Assembly (NCBI RefSeq): GCF_022201045.2 | Contig: NC_068556.1 | Location: forward strand, 4,628,001 to 4,692,000 | Source: Citrus sinensis | Taxonomy: Eukaryota; Streptophyta; Magnoliopsida; Sapindales; Rutaceae | DNA length: 64,000 nucleotides | Direction: 5' to 3' | Shown: positions 36,124 to 50,773 of the stretch, in pieces | Layout of the letters: each line of letters opens with the position of its first letter | Numbering within the stretch: the first letter of the stretch is position 1 | Notes under the pieces: model-generated | The model's database searches: none | Seen by the model: the letters and a program-made list of their open reading frames with translations, nothing else | What the model was told of the DNA's origin: nothing | Translations under genes and position numbers: made by a program

Positions 36124-39100
36124 TCATAGAGCCAACTTCTGTATCGTCATTTCTTTAAGCGAAGTAACTAATCGGCGGAACACCTTAAGGTCGCGGCCAA
36201 CCTTATCCTGAGTAAACCAACAATTAAAAAACAATCAAATTGCAATTTTGACTAAAACCCAACAGTCTTTCCAAATAATTGGAGCCACCGTACAAAAATC
36301 TCAATGTTTGCATAAATCTTTTGCTAACGGAAATAATTGAAGGATCTTTATCTGTGCCATTGATTTTCCAGAGTCACTTTCCTAAACAGAACACTAATGT
36401 AGGCAATGACAAATACGTTGTAAACACAAAGTCAAGTCTGTATGTCTAATTTCTATAATCCTATCACCACCAATTGGAAATTTTTTTTCTTCTTTTAAAT
36501 TATTTTTTAAGGTTTGGGTGGGAATGAGAAACATGGACCACTAAACATCAACCCTTGCCCGCTATTATTACTTGAACTCGGGTGATATCGAGCGCAAAGC
36601 ATATTCAAGGCCCGCTGAGCTACACCCGGAGGGGCCAATTGGAATGTCCGGATGATTACGTTGTTTAATTATTGAGCTGGAAGTTGGAACTAGGAATGAT
36701 CAGACTAGTAGGCTTAAACAAGAAGGTATGGAAAGCAGCATACCTCACCAAGTAGTTCAAGCCGTTCCAATATTGGAATTAACTTTCCACTCAACAAACT
36801 TATGTCCTGTCCTGAGTCAGACTTAGCACCATATGTTATCGTTCTCATAGCTTCACTGCTAGCTGATACGATAGAACTGCCACAGGGAAACAGTAAAAAG
36901 GTTAAGAAGCTAACTTTGGCAGCAATATAGCATCAAGCTACAGACCATTTACCAATCAACCCTTCAGATAAAGAGGATTCCAAAGCTTCCCAGGTTAAAG
37001 GTCAGAGTTTAAACCCATGAACATATATATTAGGGAGACCCCACCCCAGAGTGTTGAGATACAGCTTTTCAGGAGGAAGCATACCTGTCCTGAAAATGGA
37101 TAAGAATCACATTCAGCACATGCTCCGTAAGAAGAAGTAATAACGTAATTAGCTGATCTCTATTGCCAGCAACCTGGCACATTTCCACCATAGCTACATA
37201 TCTCCTGTGGAGGGAGGGAAAAATAACCAACAAATTGGGTTATATTGATACCAAAGTCAATATGAGGCAAATATCTGCAAACCAAGCAGTTGTTCAATAA
37301 GATTTAATTACAAAGTTAAGCATTCATAGAAAAGCACAGACAGACAATTTTCGCAATCAAGCAAGCATATCTGCTGCAGTGAAGCTATAATACGAACACC
37401 AGTGAACAAAGAATATGATGGTTGTGACAACATAATGACTAAATACTTGGCTCCAAAGCCTCAATAAACAGAATTTGAACATATATAGACCATTAAGACA
37501 GTACAGTAAATAATTGCAATACTGGATGAGCAGACTGCAGGAGTGCAAAATCCTTTGGAACCAGAATCAAGTAACTTGAATTACTCTGAGAATAATAAAA
37601 ACCATTCATTGAAGGTACAAACGTAGGACAAAGAAACTACGTAGCAACTAAGCAGAGTACAAAATTATACTTCATTTGGAGTGTTGTGGACTAAGAACTT
37701 AGGCTGCATTTGGGATTGCTAATAAAAAGTTGAGAAGGCAGCTTATTTCACAACTTATGACAAAAGGTATTTCATAACTTTCTCCACATCGAACACAATT
37801 TTCCAAAGCAAGCAGGGTTAGTTTTTAGAAACAGTTTATCAAATAATATTACTTTCACAGTTATTTTTTTAACCTTATTACTTTAACGAAAAAAAGAAAA
37901 TTTATATCATATTTCCCAATAAACCCAAGTTTATCAATCATAAAGCTTATATATCATAATTTCCATGTTTTATATGAATTATGGAGTTTTTTTTTTCACT
38001 GTTGAAATTGGAGTGTTAGAAAAATAAAAAAGATGTCTGATGGATAACTTACACTCGATATACAAATACCACAAGAATATAATAATAAAATTTACCGAAT
38101 ATATGCACTTTGATTTTTGAAACTGAAAACACTCGACAACACATTTTGGCAAACACCTATCTGCTTTTGTGTACAGCTGATCATCTCTTCAATAAAGAAA
38201 AACATTATTTTATAAGCCGCAGCAATCCCAAAACTAGCTCTTAATCAATCAATGGACTAGAAACTTAAACAGTCGATCCAGTGTAATGCACAAGCTAGAA
38301 CCTAGTGGCACATTACAGAATAGTCTTCTTTCTTTGGGGGACTTATAATAAACTTCTTGAATAATGACATGATGACGAAACAAGAAAGAGGGGGAAGTGG
38401 GGTTGCAGGGAAGTAGACTTAATTAAATTTAATAATTTTATGCAATAATTACAACCCATGCACAGGCTTCAAACAATGTAGATTATTCCCAACAAATACT
38501 CAAAATAACAGCAAATGACCAAGAAATAACCAAAATAAGAGTAAACACGTGTCGGGGAGGAAAAAATTCAATTAGTACATCAAATAACAGTAAATGATCA
38601 AGAAATAAGCCTAATAACGGTAAACATGTGTTTTTTTTGTGGTTTTTTTGGGGGTGGGGGGGGGGGGGAGAAGAAATCAATTGGTACATTTAGGTAAAAG
38701 CAAGAAAAAAATATTGGGAAATCAATGCAAAAAATCAAGTGAATACCTTTTCTGTATGTTGTCGGATGATGAAACATAATCTTCTCTAACACACATGTTG
38801 ATAACTTCATCCACCTCCTGCCTTGACAGTTCATTAATGTCCCGAATCTGCAAAAAGCCACAATTTTTAGTGCCAATGGTCCCAGTATAATACATAAGCA
38901 GTGAAACAGGGATTTTCTTCAGGTGCTTTTTGCAATCCTATTACACCTTATTAAGTAGTAAGGATTTTTCTTCAGCCGCTCTTTCCAGAACTGCAGTCGC
39001 AGAATTAAGAAGAGAACCAAGCGAAGTCAATGTGAGCTGCTGCAATCCTGAATTGGTATTGTAATCATCCAGACTGCGTGAAACCTACAACAAGGTAGGT

Positions 39101-42100
39101 AGGCCAGGTAAGAAGAATTAACTTATAGATTAAAGCACAATTAAACCTAACAATTCCAAGTTCAAATAAATGATTCACCATCTCAACCTTCATATACATA
39201 CCTGCAACCTAAGAGATTTCTTTGTGACCATAAAATATAAATAGGAGCTCAAACTAAAGCATAACTGGAATTTTTTCAGCTCTGACTTTCTCTGGTTCTG
39301 TAAATTTACACAAAAAGAAAAGTAAACCGTAAGTAAATATACAGCATTGATGTTTACTTACACTTGAAAAGGACAAGAGCATACCTCAAGAGATCGTGCT
39401 GATTGGGAAAAAGTCAAATTCTCCAGGTCACTTGAGAAAAGAGAGCTCATCATACCAAAAAGGCCTTGCACAAAGCCATACTCATCACTTTCTTCATAAG
39501 GCCAAACCTATAAACAAAAATGTTGGCTCATATAAGCAGATTAAAAACATTTTTAAAAAAATGCTTGAAAAGCCAGCAGATAAAAGTTGTAGCAGAGAAA
39601 TTTCTAACGCAGGGGGGGGCGGGGGAGGGAATCAAGAGCCACTCAGTAAATTTCGTAGTGCTTGAACTACATATCATTTAGGTCACAGAACATCCAAAAG
39701 CCACTTGTAGTCATGCAAAAATATTACATAACTTACCAACTGAAAGTATCAAGCTAACTTAGTGTAGATACAATAAGCATCATGTTTCACCTCTTTGAAC
39801 CATAAAATCCAGATCACATTAGTAGCAAATGCGGTTACCTTGCTAAGTATACCAACAACAAGATTAATCTGCTCCATCGTCAATTCATCAGCTTCAGATA
39901 TGTTTTCCTGAAGAACTTGATCGACGAGCAATTGATGTCCTTTGATAAAATCCATGACTTCACGAACAACTTTATTCTTTACCTATCAAACCAAATTAAA
40001 AAGATAAAAGAAAGCTCATACACAACATGCAAAGAAAATGAAAACCAGGATCGTAGAGAAAGAAAGGAAAGTGACAGCAACAAACAATAAGCAAATCCAA
40101 AACAAGGGAACAAACAAGTTTTATTCTCCTTGAAAACTTTTATCATCCAAGAACAAATATCACATTTGGCAAATATTTACGATCTTATGAAACTGGGATA
40201 TAATTATAGTGATGATAAGCTTGTGATCAAACAAGCTTGAAGTCATACTAGGCTTGACGGGTCTCATAAAGAATAATGACAAATACCATGGAATTACGCC
40301 TTAAGTTCCAAAAAGGAAAAACATTTCATAGATTTGCTATACACAGCCGGAACACTCATCACCATGCTAATTACACATGCGATCAGCTAAGAAGAATTGG
40401 GAAACCACTGACTCTCTTATACGCCTGTCGTTGGAGAAGTTGCTGTTTCCGTATGTTAACAGGAAAGTTGAAACATGATCTAAGAATAAGAAGGCTAACC
40501 TCAAAAAAGTCAGATGTATCAACTAATGATGTCAGAGAAAACACCAATCTCAACATAGGAGTTACGATCATTCGTTGACGGTCAATGTCCCCACCCAATG
40601 CTCTTCTAGGCTTTGTAGCAACCCGTCTTAAACTTCCCTGCAGTTAACTTCAATTTCTGAGAAATCAAAGGGCAAGAAAAATAGTACTAAAGAGCATAAG
40701 TCTAGAAGTATCACCTGCAAACCCACTGCCTTGCATGAAGCAATGTGCTCCAGAGAACCCATGGAAAATAGAACTTGGGCCCCAGATTTTCCATACTTGT
40801 GACTGATTCTTAGTAGCAATGCAAGTTCAGCCTCAAGTGTACATGCTCGTTGCAATGTATCTAGAGAGCGTTTGCCATCCTAAATCATAAATTCATTTTA
40901 AATTAGATCTCTGACATATACACAAATAGTAGTGGTCAAGCAAAACACCCCAGGAAAAGAACTCCTGTGGGGCCTGAATAAGCAATTTTTATTTTTACTT
41001 TTCATGCATAAGGATCAGGTGGTTAGCAGGATCATATACACACTGTGAAACCATATTCAGAATTGAGAATGTCCAAGCAAATAAAAAAAAAAAAAAATTC
41101 ATCACTAACATTTGTGATCTCTAAAAATATTCATCATTTTTTTTTAACTGGAAAACATTCATACTATGTAATGATTAGCAATATAATCTTCCAAGAAGAT
41201 ATCTCATTACATTTACGACAAACATTTGTGATCTCTAGTGTTATGCAATCTAAATTTACATGTTACTTGTGTAAAAGCATGATATGATGCAATACAGAGA
41301 AAATAGACACCTGGTAGGAAACATTGCTGACGTTCATTAAGCAGGATCTCAAAAACCCTCTACTTTGAAGTTGATTTAAGAAATATTTCTCATGATCAAT
41401 ACAAATCAATGCATCCAGAACATAGAGTGATAGTGTTTTCCCGGGTTCACTGCCTTGGGTTGCATCTTTTATGAACTGAAACATTGAAATTAAACAACAA
41501 TTATGTGAAACAGAAAGGAGAAAAGAAAAACAGTTATCGAACCACATAAAGATCAAAGTTGTACCACGTGAGAACCTGAAAAATGAGAAAACATCTTTAA
41601 CAGAAAATAAAAGATAAATAACTAAATCAACAGTGAAGCAGAAAAAATTAGAATTTAAGTTAATAATAATATTTTTAAAAAAATCACAAAGAAAATAAAA
41701 AAATAAATCGTTAGAAACAATTAAGCCATCAATGGACCAAAAAGAATAAAAGGATATAAGAATAAAGCTATCGATAACTAGACTCAAATCAACTCATCTT
41801 CTTGATTTTCATTTGCTCAGTCTCATAAAAGTAGTGAATTCAACTCAGAGAAATATTAAATTATCTTATAGTGTAAACTTGAGGACATGGATATGAGCAT
41901 CGAAATATTTAGGGACATGAATGAATCTGTTTGACTTTTATAGTCGCACAAGAACTTGTTTGATTATAAGAGAATGAACAACAGAGCGACCATAAAGTGC
42001 AGGTGAATATTGTGAACTCCCCAATGGACAAGAGCGGCACATCTTAAAGTACCAGGAAAATAAAAATTAATAGCAGGGAATGAGTCCAACTAATGATAGC

Positions 42101-45100
42101 TCATACCCCGTCCCACCTATGAACCCTGACCTAATTAGAACTTCATTATCCATTAAAATCCATTTAATCTTCTTATTGATGATAAAACATTGCTGTGAGT
42201 CAAAGTTGATACCCACCAAATCCAAGATGGCTTGAGCCTCTTTCCTCAGTGTAGAGAAATTGGCATGCGTTAGTTCGGCTTGTTCTTTATCAATCTGGAA
42301 GAAAATATAACACGATATTTCTTGATTAAATCTTTCTTTCATCAAAGAAAATAGCAAGGAAAAAGAAATGACTTCCCATACAATATAGAAACTACGTGCC
42401 TTCTGGAGATCCAGATCTTCACCATCTTGTTCATCAAGTAACAAATATTGCAAAACTGTTGTCGGAACATCTGGAGCAAGCATATGTTGACAATACTGAA
42501 AATAGCTCAGTAGCAAGGCGTATTGGCTGAACAAAGAATGATAGATCAAGGTCAGGTTCCAACAATAGACTACAACAAGCAGAGACCAGAGCTCCTAAAA
42601 GAACCATACCGTCTCCTTAAGGCTTCTGATGATTCGTTTCTCAGGATTGCCATTATAAGCTTAAACAATAGCGAGTGACAAGCACCATTTGACAATTGTT
42701 TCACCATTATAACATCAAGAAATGTGACACTATCAGAATTTAAACCACCAGGGCATAAAAATTTTTCATCTCGTAGCTTAGCCATGCATGTAAGTGCAAC
42801 CTAGCATTGTTGAAAGTTAAACAAAGTTAATCAAAATAGACAACAAGAAAGGACAATCTGCAGGAATGACTTAAATGCAGATGGATCAACAATACCTGGC
42901 ACAATATAAATGCCATCCTCAATGAACAGTCTGGAGAAGCGGAAGCACCAAGGCATGCATCAAGAATTCTGTCAATACCATAAAAAACAGTTACATAAAG
43001 TCTACAAAAGGAGGAGAAAAGTACTATTAGTGATAGGGGCTCACTGATATAGTATCTCAGATCGATTTCCAAGAGCAGAAATCCGCCTCGATACAGAGAC
43101 CTATAAAAGCAATTTGTGGGGAAAAGCACAAAGTTAGAGAAAGCTTACTAAAAATTTCTTTCAACCATCTCTAAGAAGGGCAATACAAAGATTTTTCCCA
43201 TAAAATTTTAAAATCTAGAACAAAGAAAGATATGTACCTCAACAACCTGTGACCATCCTGTTAACATATGAAGTTGGGCAGCTTGTTCTTCGAGGTTCTT
43301 ATTGTACTTCCATCCCCATCTTAGTAACTGTTGAATTGCCTCTTTAACATCATTTAGCTCAGCTTCACTGCCAAAGTTACTCAACTGGGGATAAACAATA
43401 TTCAATTTCTGGAATAACAAAATAAAATCAGCAATGGCATCCTCCTTCCATAGTTTCAAGAAGAGAACATTAACAATAATAGTAAAATAACAAATCCTGA
43501 TTAAAGAACTCTAAAGTTAGTGAGAAAAACCTTCCACAGTTTGTCACTGAATGAAGAGAGGTCAATCAAACGGTCGCCTCGCTCTGAATAATAGTAGATA
43601 CCACCCTTTCCAGAAGTAGTTGGATTCCCAAGTATCTCCTCAGCCTATAACACAATTTTAATGAGAATATGGCATTTCTGGAGGACAAAAAAGGATCCAA
43701 TTTAGTGGCTAGAAACTTACCAGCAAGTCATATTTCATATTAGAAACAATCTGAGAAAGCTTCATAGCAGTATCTGGAGATCTAAATTGGACAACTTCTA
43801 GCAACTCTAACACCTACATATATCCCAAAATAGAGAGTCAAATTTAAAGAAACAGAAATAAAAATAAGAAACCAGGTCTCACTTAACTTTCCACAAGTAC
43901 GTTATCAAGGCAAATGATATACACACAATACTCATTCTACCAGCTATAAAACATAAAAGAATTCATAAAGCATAATACAGGCTTAGGTTCAAGTCCACAT
44001 TCCATTAGATAGTTTAGAAAATTGGAGGATAGACAAAATATCTTATGGAGGTATCAGTCAAACAGCATTTGAATTGCTATGGAGGATGTGTGTGGGTGAG
44101 GGAGAGAGGAACATCAATACTGAAGGTCTAAATAAACAAGTTCCTAGTGTAGAACGATTTCTACAGAAAAGCACTATTAATTACTAATAACATGCATGTG
44201 CTTTGTTCCAAGCTTTGTGTTTAATGACTAATAACATGCATGTGATTTGTATCATCAACACGTGTTCCAAAAGAAGCCATCCCCTCATATATACCTTGTT
44301 CTTTGATCCCAAGGTTTGTGTTTAAGGTCCTTAACCTTTTCAAGAATATCAAGTGTTTTAAGAAATTTTCCTATGTTGAAGTAGGCTATGGGACCTGGGA
44401 AATCCACCCAAGAGCATTGTCTTAAGGCCTTTTAGCAACTCAAAACTAGATTGTCTCCTCACCTGATAGATAGCTTGTTCTAAATATCAATAATAAAACA
44501 CTACCACAACGAATATGTTCCGAGAACTAAACAATGCATGCAAACACAATATGAATATAAGATTTTTACAAGAGAAAGGGGTGGCAATAGAACATGACAA
44601 ATACGAAAGTAACTAACAATACCTTACTCTTGCTGATAGTTCTGGTTCCAGCATGTTCTGTGATATTTTGAACCATGAAAGGGAGAGAGAGAGTGCGATC
44701 AGTATCTTCAATATGATCCCGCCCAAAAAGATGAGCAAGGATGGTCTGACATGCCTCTTGGTGAGTGGAACTACTCCCATAACCCGCATGCAATTCAATA
44801 GCTAAAAGCTTCAATAGCCATGCTCTCTGGGGGAGATAAGAGATAACATGAATGAAAATTGGTTTACGTAGCAACAATTAGCAAGCACCCCTGGATACCA
44901 ACACTTGATTCCTGAATCAGACATTTTGTAGCACGCATCGCGAATTCATGAGATTGCATGCACACGTGCTGGTATTGCCAAGGAATTACGAAAATAGGGG
45001 AAAGTTTTTCCTAAAATCTAGAATATAACAGCATCATCAGGTCTCAATGAAATCACTCTTTTGTTTCGATTTGCAAGGGGAGGGGAAAGGAAGGAAAGAA

Positions 45101-48100
45101 GGTATAAGAAACAATATATTTTCAGTGTGTTTCAAGGGCTTCACTCATCACCAATTAAAAACAATACAAAAGGTTGGTTCAATTATGATCAATGTGACTG
45201 CCCTTTTTTTTAAAGAAAACATACAACTCCTATGACAAATAAGAAAAGTCACATATAGCCCCTGTAATTTCTTACCAGAAACTGTAAGCATAGAAATTGT
45301 ATGATCAGAACAAACATTAGGAATAATACATGAGGAAAATCATTAAAATTGGAATATTGCATAAAAGTACCTGATGGAGGGAACTGATGCGGAGTGCCTG
45401 GTTGCTATTTCGTTTAGGGAGTGGTGCTACACCGATAGCATCAAGGTGCTGTCATAATAATGATAAAAAAAACAAAGGAAACAACAAAAAAACTACAGTA
45501 TTAGCAGATATATATATATTGGTAAGAATCTATGAGTATTACTAAACGGCTTTTAAATCATCAAAACATGTGCATGTTGTACCTTAACAAAGAATTGATA
45601 CTTTTTATTGCTCAAGAGATCCATGGTAGGACCACACGTTAACGGATCCAAGCACAACTCATAAAGTAGCTGTGCAAAGCAAATAGTCAAATTCTCAACG
45701 GAAAATGATAAAGAGACCCCAAAGAACAAGTAAAAAAGAAGGGGGAAAGGATAGATACATTTAACGTTTAATGTTTAGTAAAAGGATATAAGAAAAGTGA
45801 TCAGATGGCACCTCACCTGAAAACCAAATTCGTGAAGCAATGCATTTACATCTGGCTTTGAAACCTTCTCCAAGATTTCAAGGATAATCTTCAAGCAACT
45901 GAAAATGACATAATAAATGCACAATCAAACATGAAAACGTAGAGATAATAAAAGTCAACAGAGGCAACATATAAACAGCTAACCTGTAATGAAACTTTGG
46001 CTGTAAAACTGTCCGTTCAATAGGCGTATCAAGATCAAATTTAAGCAGTAAATGTGTGATATTTGGAGCAGGCCGACTAATATTATCAATTAGAAGCTGC
46101 CAAAACATATAAGAGAGTATATAGTATATGTAAACATCATAGATGATTGTTGAAAACATTCTTTACATCTTAAAGTAAGGATATGAGACAAACCTGCATT
46201 ATGAGAACCCCAGGATCATCCCCACTTTTCTCTATAATTTGACTTTCTTCTGACCGCAACTCAAGGCAAGCTGCATAATCCTCCACCAAACTACTTGCAG
46301 CATTGTACTTTAGGAGTAACTGTACAAGCCCAACCATGCGAGAACTGTCGTCCCAAAGTAGTATGAAAACAATATTAAATCAGTCAATCATAAATTAGAC
46401 CAATAAAATAAATAAAAGAAATTTGACACACAGGGAATACCTTAAAATACTCATGATTTTGATAGAACACTGCTGTATTTGTGGAAGAAAATCATATCTT
46501 ACATACTCCAATAGAGCTACAATTTGATTATGATCTTGAGATAGTATAACATCCACGGGCTACACAGAAAATGAGCAAGAAATGAAAACCTCACTGAAGT
46601 TTTTTTCACATGACTAAGGCATAGTCATGAGAAGATAACTTCTCAGGAACTATATGATACTTCACCATTCATGAATTTGAAGATTGACATTTGTTCCACC
46701 TAGCTAAAATGTTCAGCAAAGATCCAGCTTTTTTTTTTCCCTTTTGAGAAAAAGCAAACATCCAACATCGAAGTAATTACCTGGTATAAAGGACGCCAGA
46801 AATCAGAAAGAAGTAAATCCTTTTCAAAGACAAGGATTACAATTTCCAAAGAAAGTTGCACAGCCTTTTCTAAAAGTGGCCCATATATTTGATTATTCCG
46901 TTCAGTAATGATTGAATCAACTCCAGGCTGAAGTATCCCCATAATATTTCGGAAAACAGCCTTGCCACTCATGAAATCCTGAAAAGCATAACATCAAATA
47001 CAGCAAGAAGATGAGCTCAATTACTAGCACAACCTCGAGTCTGACAATGCAGCTCCGCTAGTAAATAAACTAGATAAACAACAATATTATGGAAGGCAAT
47101 CAGCCAAAGCATCTCTTTGCTATAAAGAGAAAATAAGTCCAAGGAGATAAAGCATATTGTCAAGCCCAATTGGAATGACACAAATTCATAACCATTTTTT
47201 CTTTATTTTGATACCTCAAAAATCCCCTAAACACAAACAAGAAACTTGTATCTACCTACTAGGTAGGAGGCTCCAAGAAATCAAACCCAGACCCTGTGGG
47301 AGCAACCCCACAAGCGCCTTCTCAACTAATCTGAGTTTTATATCCAAAGATTGTACCAAAGTTGTAGTACAAGTAATAAGTATCTTTAGCACAGAAAAAA
47401 TAATTGTAGAAATAATATAGACTATATTAAACAATGAAATCAGATAGAGAGGTAGAAATGGCATAACTGTTTGATATCCATGCATGTTACTAGTCACTAA
47501 TGTTAACATCAAGCCGTAAACATTAGTGACTGGTAATATGCATGTGCTTTGCTCCAAGCTTTGTGTTTAATGTTCTCTGCATAACTGTTTATTTCTAAGT
47601 CTTTTTTCATACACAAACACATATATGTATGAAAACTGGCTTATATTGATGGTGTGAAAGAAGAAGAAACCTTCAAAACAATATGCACGTACTTTTAGCA
47701 ACTCCAGTACAGGGAGCTGCATCTGAATTGGAGATGATTGAGTAAGTGTTGATGATTGTTCCACAGCATTGTCAATATCTTCTTCTTGAATGTCATACAT
47801 GTTCAATATCCTGCACAGTAAATGATATCAAACATAAATATCAAACCAAATATAGTCATAGTTCAGAATTCAATAAACTCACTGCCTCTACAGAACTGGC
47901 CTAATATTTATTCACATATTTTTGTGTGGGAGAATTCTAACAGATAGAGAGGTAGAAAAGGCATAAAAAACAAGCATATGATTGCAATTGAAGAAAGATA
48001 AAGACAAGTTGATTAGATAGCCAACCTAAATGTCTAACAAAATAAAAATAACTCGCAAGTAAAATATGTAGAAGCTCAAAATCACAGGGAAAAGCTTCCA

Positions 48101-50742
48101 GAATAAACTATGGGAAATGCTCACATATGAAAATGCTTGAGACAAGCAACAACCAATTGCCATTTCTCACAAGGGTCTGCATAGGCTCTTTGAGGGAAAG
48201 GCCCAAACACATGATCATATACGAACCTAAAGATGCCAACAAATCTGCAAAAAAAGACCCTTAATTTTAAAGTTACTAAGGAGGAGGAGACATCCTAATA
48301 CCCAGAAAAGAATAGGACACCAAATCCAATACCTACGCCCTCTGTCGCTTACGTCTTTTTCTTCAGCAATTAGAGCATTTAAGAGGTTAAGGAAAGATAT
48401 TGTCGAAGGGTATTGCTCCCTCCTCGCTTCTATTTCATTCAGTTCAAATTGCATATCGTAAACCTGTCAATGACACCATATGACATAAGCTCATACAAAT
48501 TACAAATAAGACAAGCACTATTTCCTGTAATAATTAATGGTGATAGTCCAAGCATTTTGGAAGGCTTGCCTGAACGCAGCACAGCTAACAACTTGATATC
48601 CATACATTTCCTAGACCGTTTTCTCATACCACCTCTTAATTTAGTTAACAAAAAATGCCATAACAACATTTATGGGCATTACCACAGATCAAATTCAGCA
48701 GTATATATATAATGAGAAAAGTCATGTATTTTATTTTATTTTATTTTTTATAAGAAACTATAAATTGTGTTAATGATGATGAATTGTACAAATCACCATT
48801 AACTTTCTGAGAAAGAAAAAATAATGAAAACTTTTCCGTGCTATACAAAATATACCAATCACCCCTCTACAATACTAGACCAGCCTAGACACCTATCTCA
48901 AAACACTCTCCCAGCTTAGATGAATGAAGGAAAAAGATGAATCTATGAAAAGCAAACATCTTTAATGTGCACCTATAAACATCGATAAATTACATTACAA
49001 AAAGTATATGCATCACGTAAGACAATAATGAATGTTTGTTAACAAAATTCATGCAATATTTGTCGTCCTATATAACTGAAAGTAGAAACTATGAAAAGCA
49101 AACATCTTTAACGTGCACCAATAAACATTGATAAATTAAATTATAAAAAGTATATGCATCACATGAGACATAATAATAATCAGCAATTGGACAACCATTA
49201 AATTGATGCAAAAAGAATAAACAGAAGTGAAAAGTAAACTACGATGAATTTTGTTAGCAAAAAAAGGAAGCATAGTTGCAAAAAGTAAAAAGACAATCTT
49301 GGACAGGCAAAGGGAGGGTGTGTATGAATCAATAATGTAATACTACATCAAGTAACATTAACCATGAATTCATATTTTTTTATCAAGTAACATTCATTTG
49401 GTCCATTTCGGTGGTATAAAGATTAAAGAACCGGTGGACCAATATCACGTCCTGTGGTTCGTAAAAAATATACTTCATCTTATGAAAAACAATGGCATCA
49501 CAAAAAGACAAGAAAAACTCATAAACAGAGAGAGAAGGATGTGCATCCCAAAACCATATGTACAAGGAGTACATCCATTTGTCCAAATTTCTATGTGAAT
49601 CAAACTCCGGTTTCTCCCATCAATAGCCATTTATATAAGGAAGATGGTAATATTTTTCACATCTGGCTTGTTGCTTGGTTTAATGGTGGTTTGAAGTGTT
49701 CATATTTATCTAGCTTTGACTGATTAGTATATTATATTATGTGCAAGTTCTTGACAGTTAGTAGTACGAGTTATTTAAATCGCTAACTCTTCTAGAACAT
49801 GACTTGAAAATATTTTCTGCGCTTCTACAATGTATACATTTGAACACTTCCCCCAACCCCCACCCGCTTTTACCCGTTCCCTTGATAAAGCTAAGAGGCA
49901 CACATAGAGGTTTTATGGACCTATATAATGGGATGTAGCAGTTTCGTCTTCTATCTTGGTGTACAACCTGTAATCCTTCCTTTTTGTGTATTAATGTTTT
50001 TGAATCTAGAAATTCATCATGTTTTGGCATAAGTAATTATAATGCCACAATATCAAATAAAAACCAAGCAAAGACATTTAAGCAATAAGCAAGAGAAATA
50101 AATACTATGCCTTAAGCTGATGCCTTCCAAGTACCCTTCATCAACCAAATACCAAATTTTTACATTGCACAAGAAACTAACCTGCCCTGCAATTGGTTGT
50201 GCAGTATTCCCAACATGAGTCCCAACAACTACAGGTAGATCATACTGCTCAAGCAAACGCCAAATGTTATCCTTCATGACCAGGGAAACATGAATGCAGG
50301 CAGCAATTGCATTCCGCAAGGCACCCTGAGAAAGCATGTAGTATATTTGATTTTAAATGGAATGCATAATATTTTAGTGGAAGCTTCTAATCTGCAAATG
50401 CTATACTAGAATATTCTCAGCATTAATCACAGCTATTGACCTTCAGATAAGGAGGCACATTTTCGTAACTAAGGAGCTTGAATAATGGTTCAATGTCAGG
50501 AAACCAGTTCTTCCTTTCAATAGAATTTCCATTTTCCATAACCTGCAGCACACACCAGAAAAACAAAGTATTCCTTTCAATTAAAGAAACAAGATCAAGG
50601 TGATGCATTGGTACATTCAGAAACGAGATGGGGGAAAGAGGGAAAAAAAATAGCCATACAACCTAAAGTTTGGAAAGAAAGGTCCCACTGGACATTGCAG
50701 AAACTCTAGTTGTTTCCTTGAGTGTTTTGGAAAAAAAAGGGG

Positions 50743-50773
<31 letters not shown>

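Noticed and set aside
39396-39665. Plus-strand frame with a Gly-rich run
   Set aside because: It overlaps NUP205 exon 39 on the opposite strand, and the glycines come from a G-rich intron tract.
41263-41787. 174-codon minus-strand frame
   Set aside because: Only 41475-41311 is coding (NUP205 exon 35); the rest is read-through into AT-rich introns.
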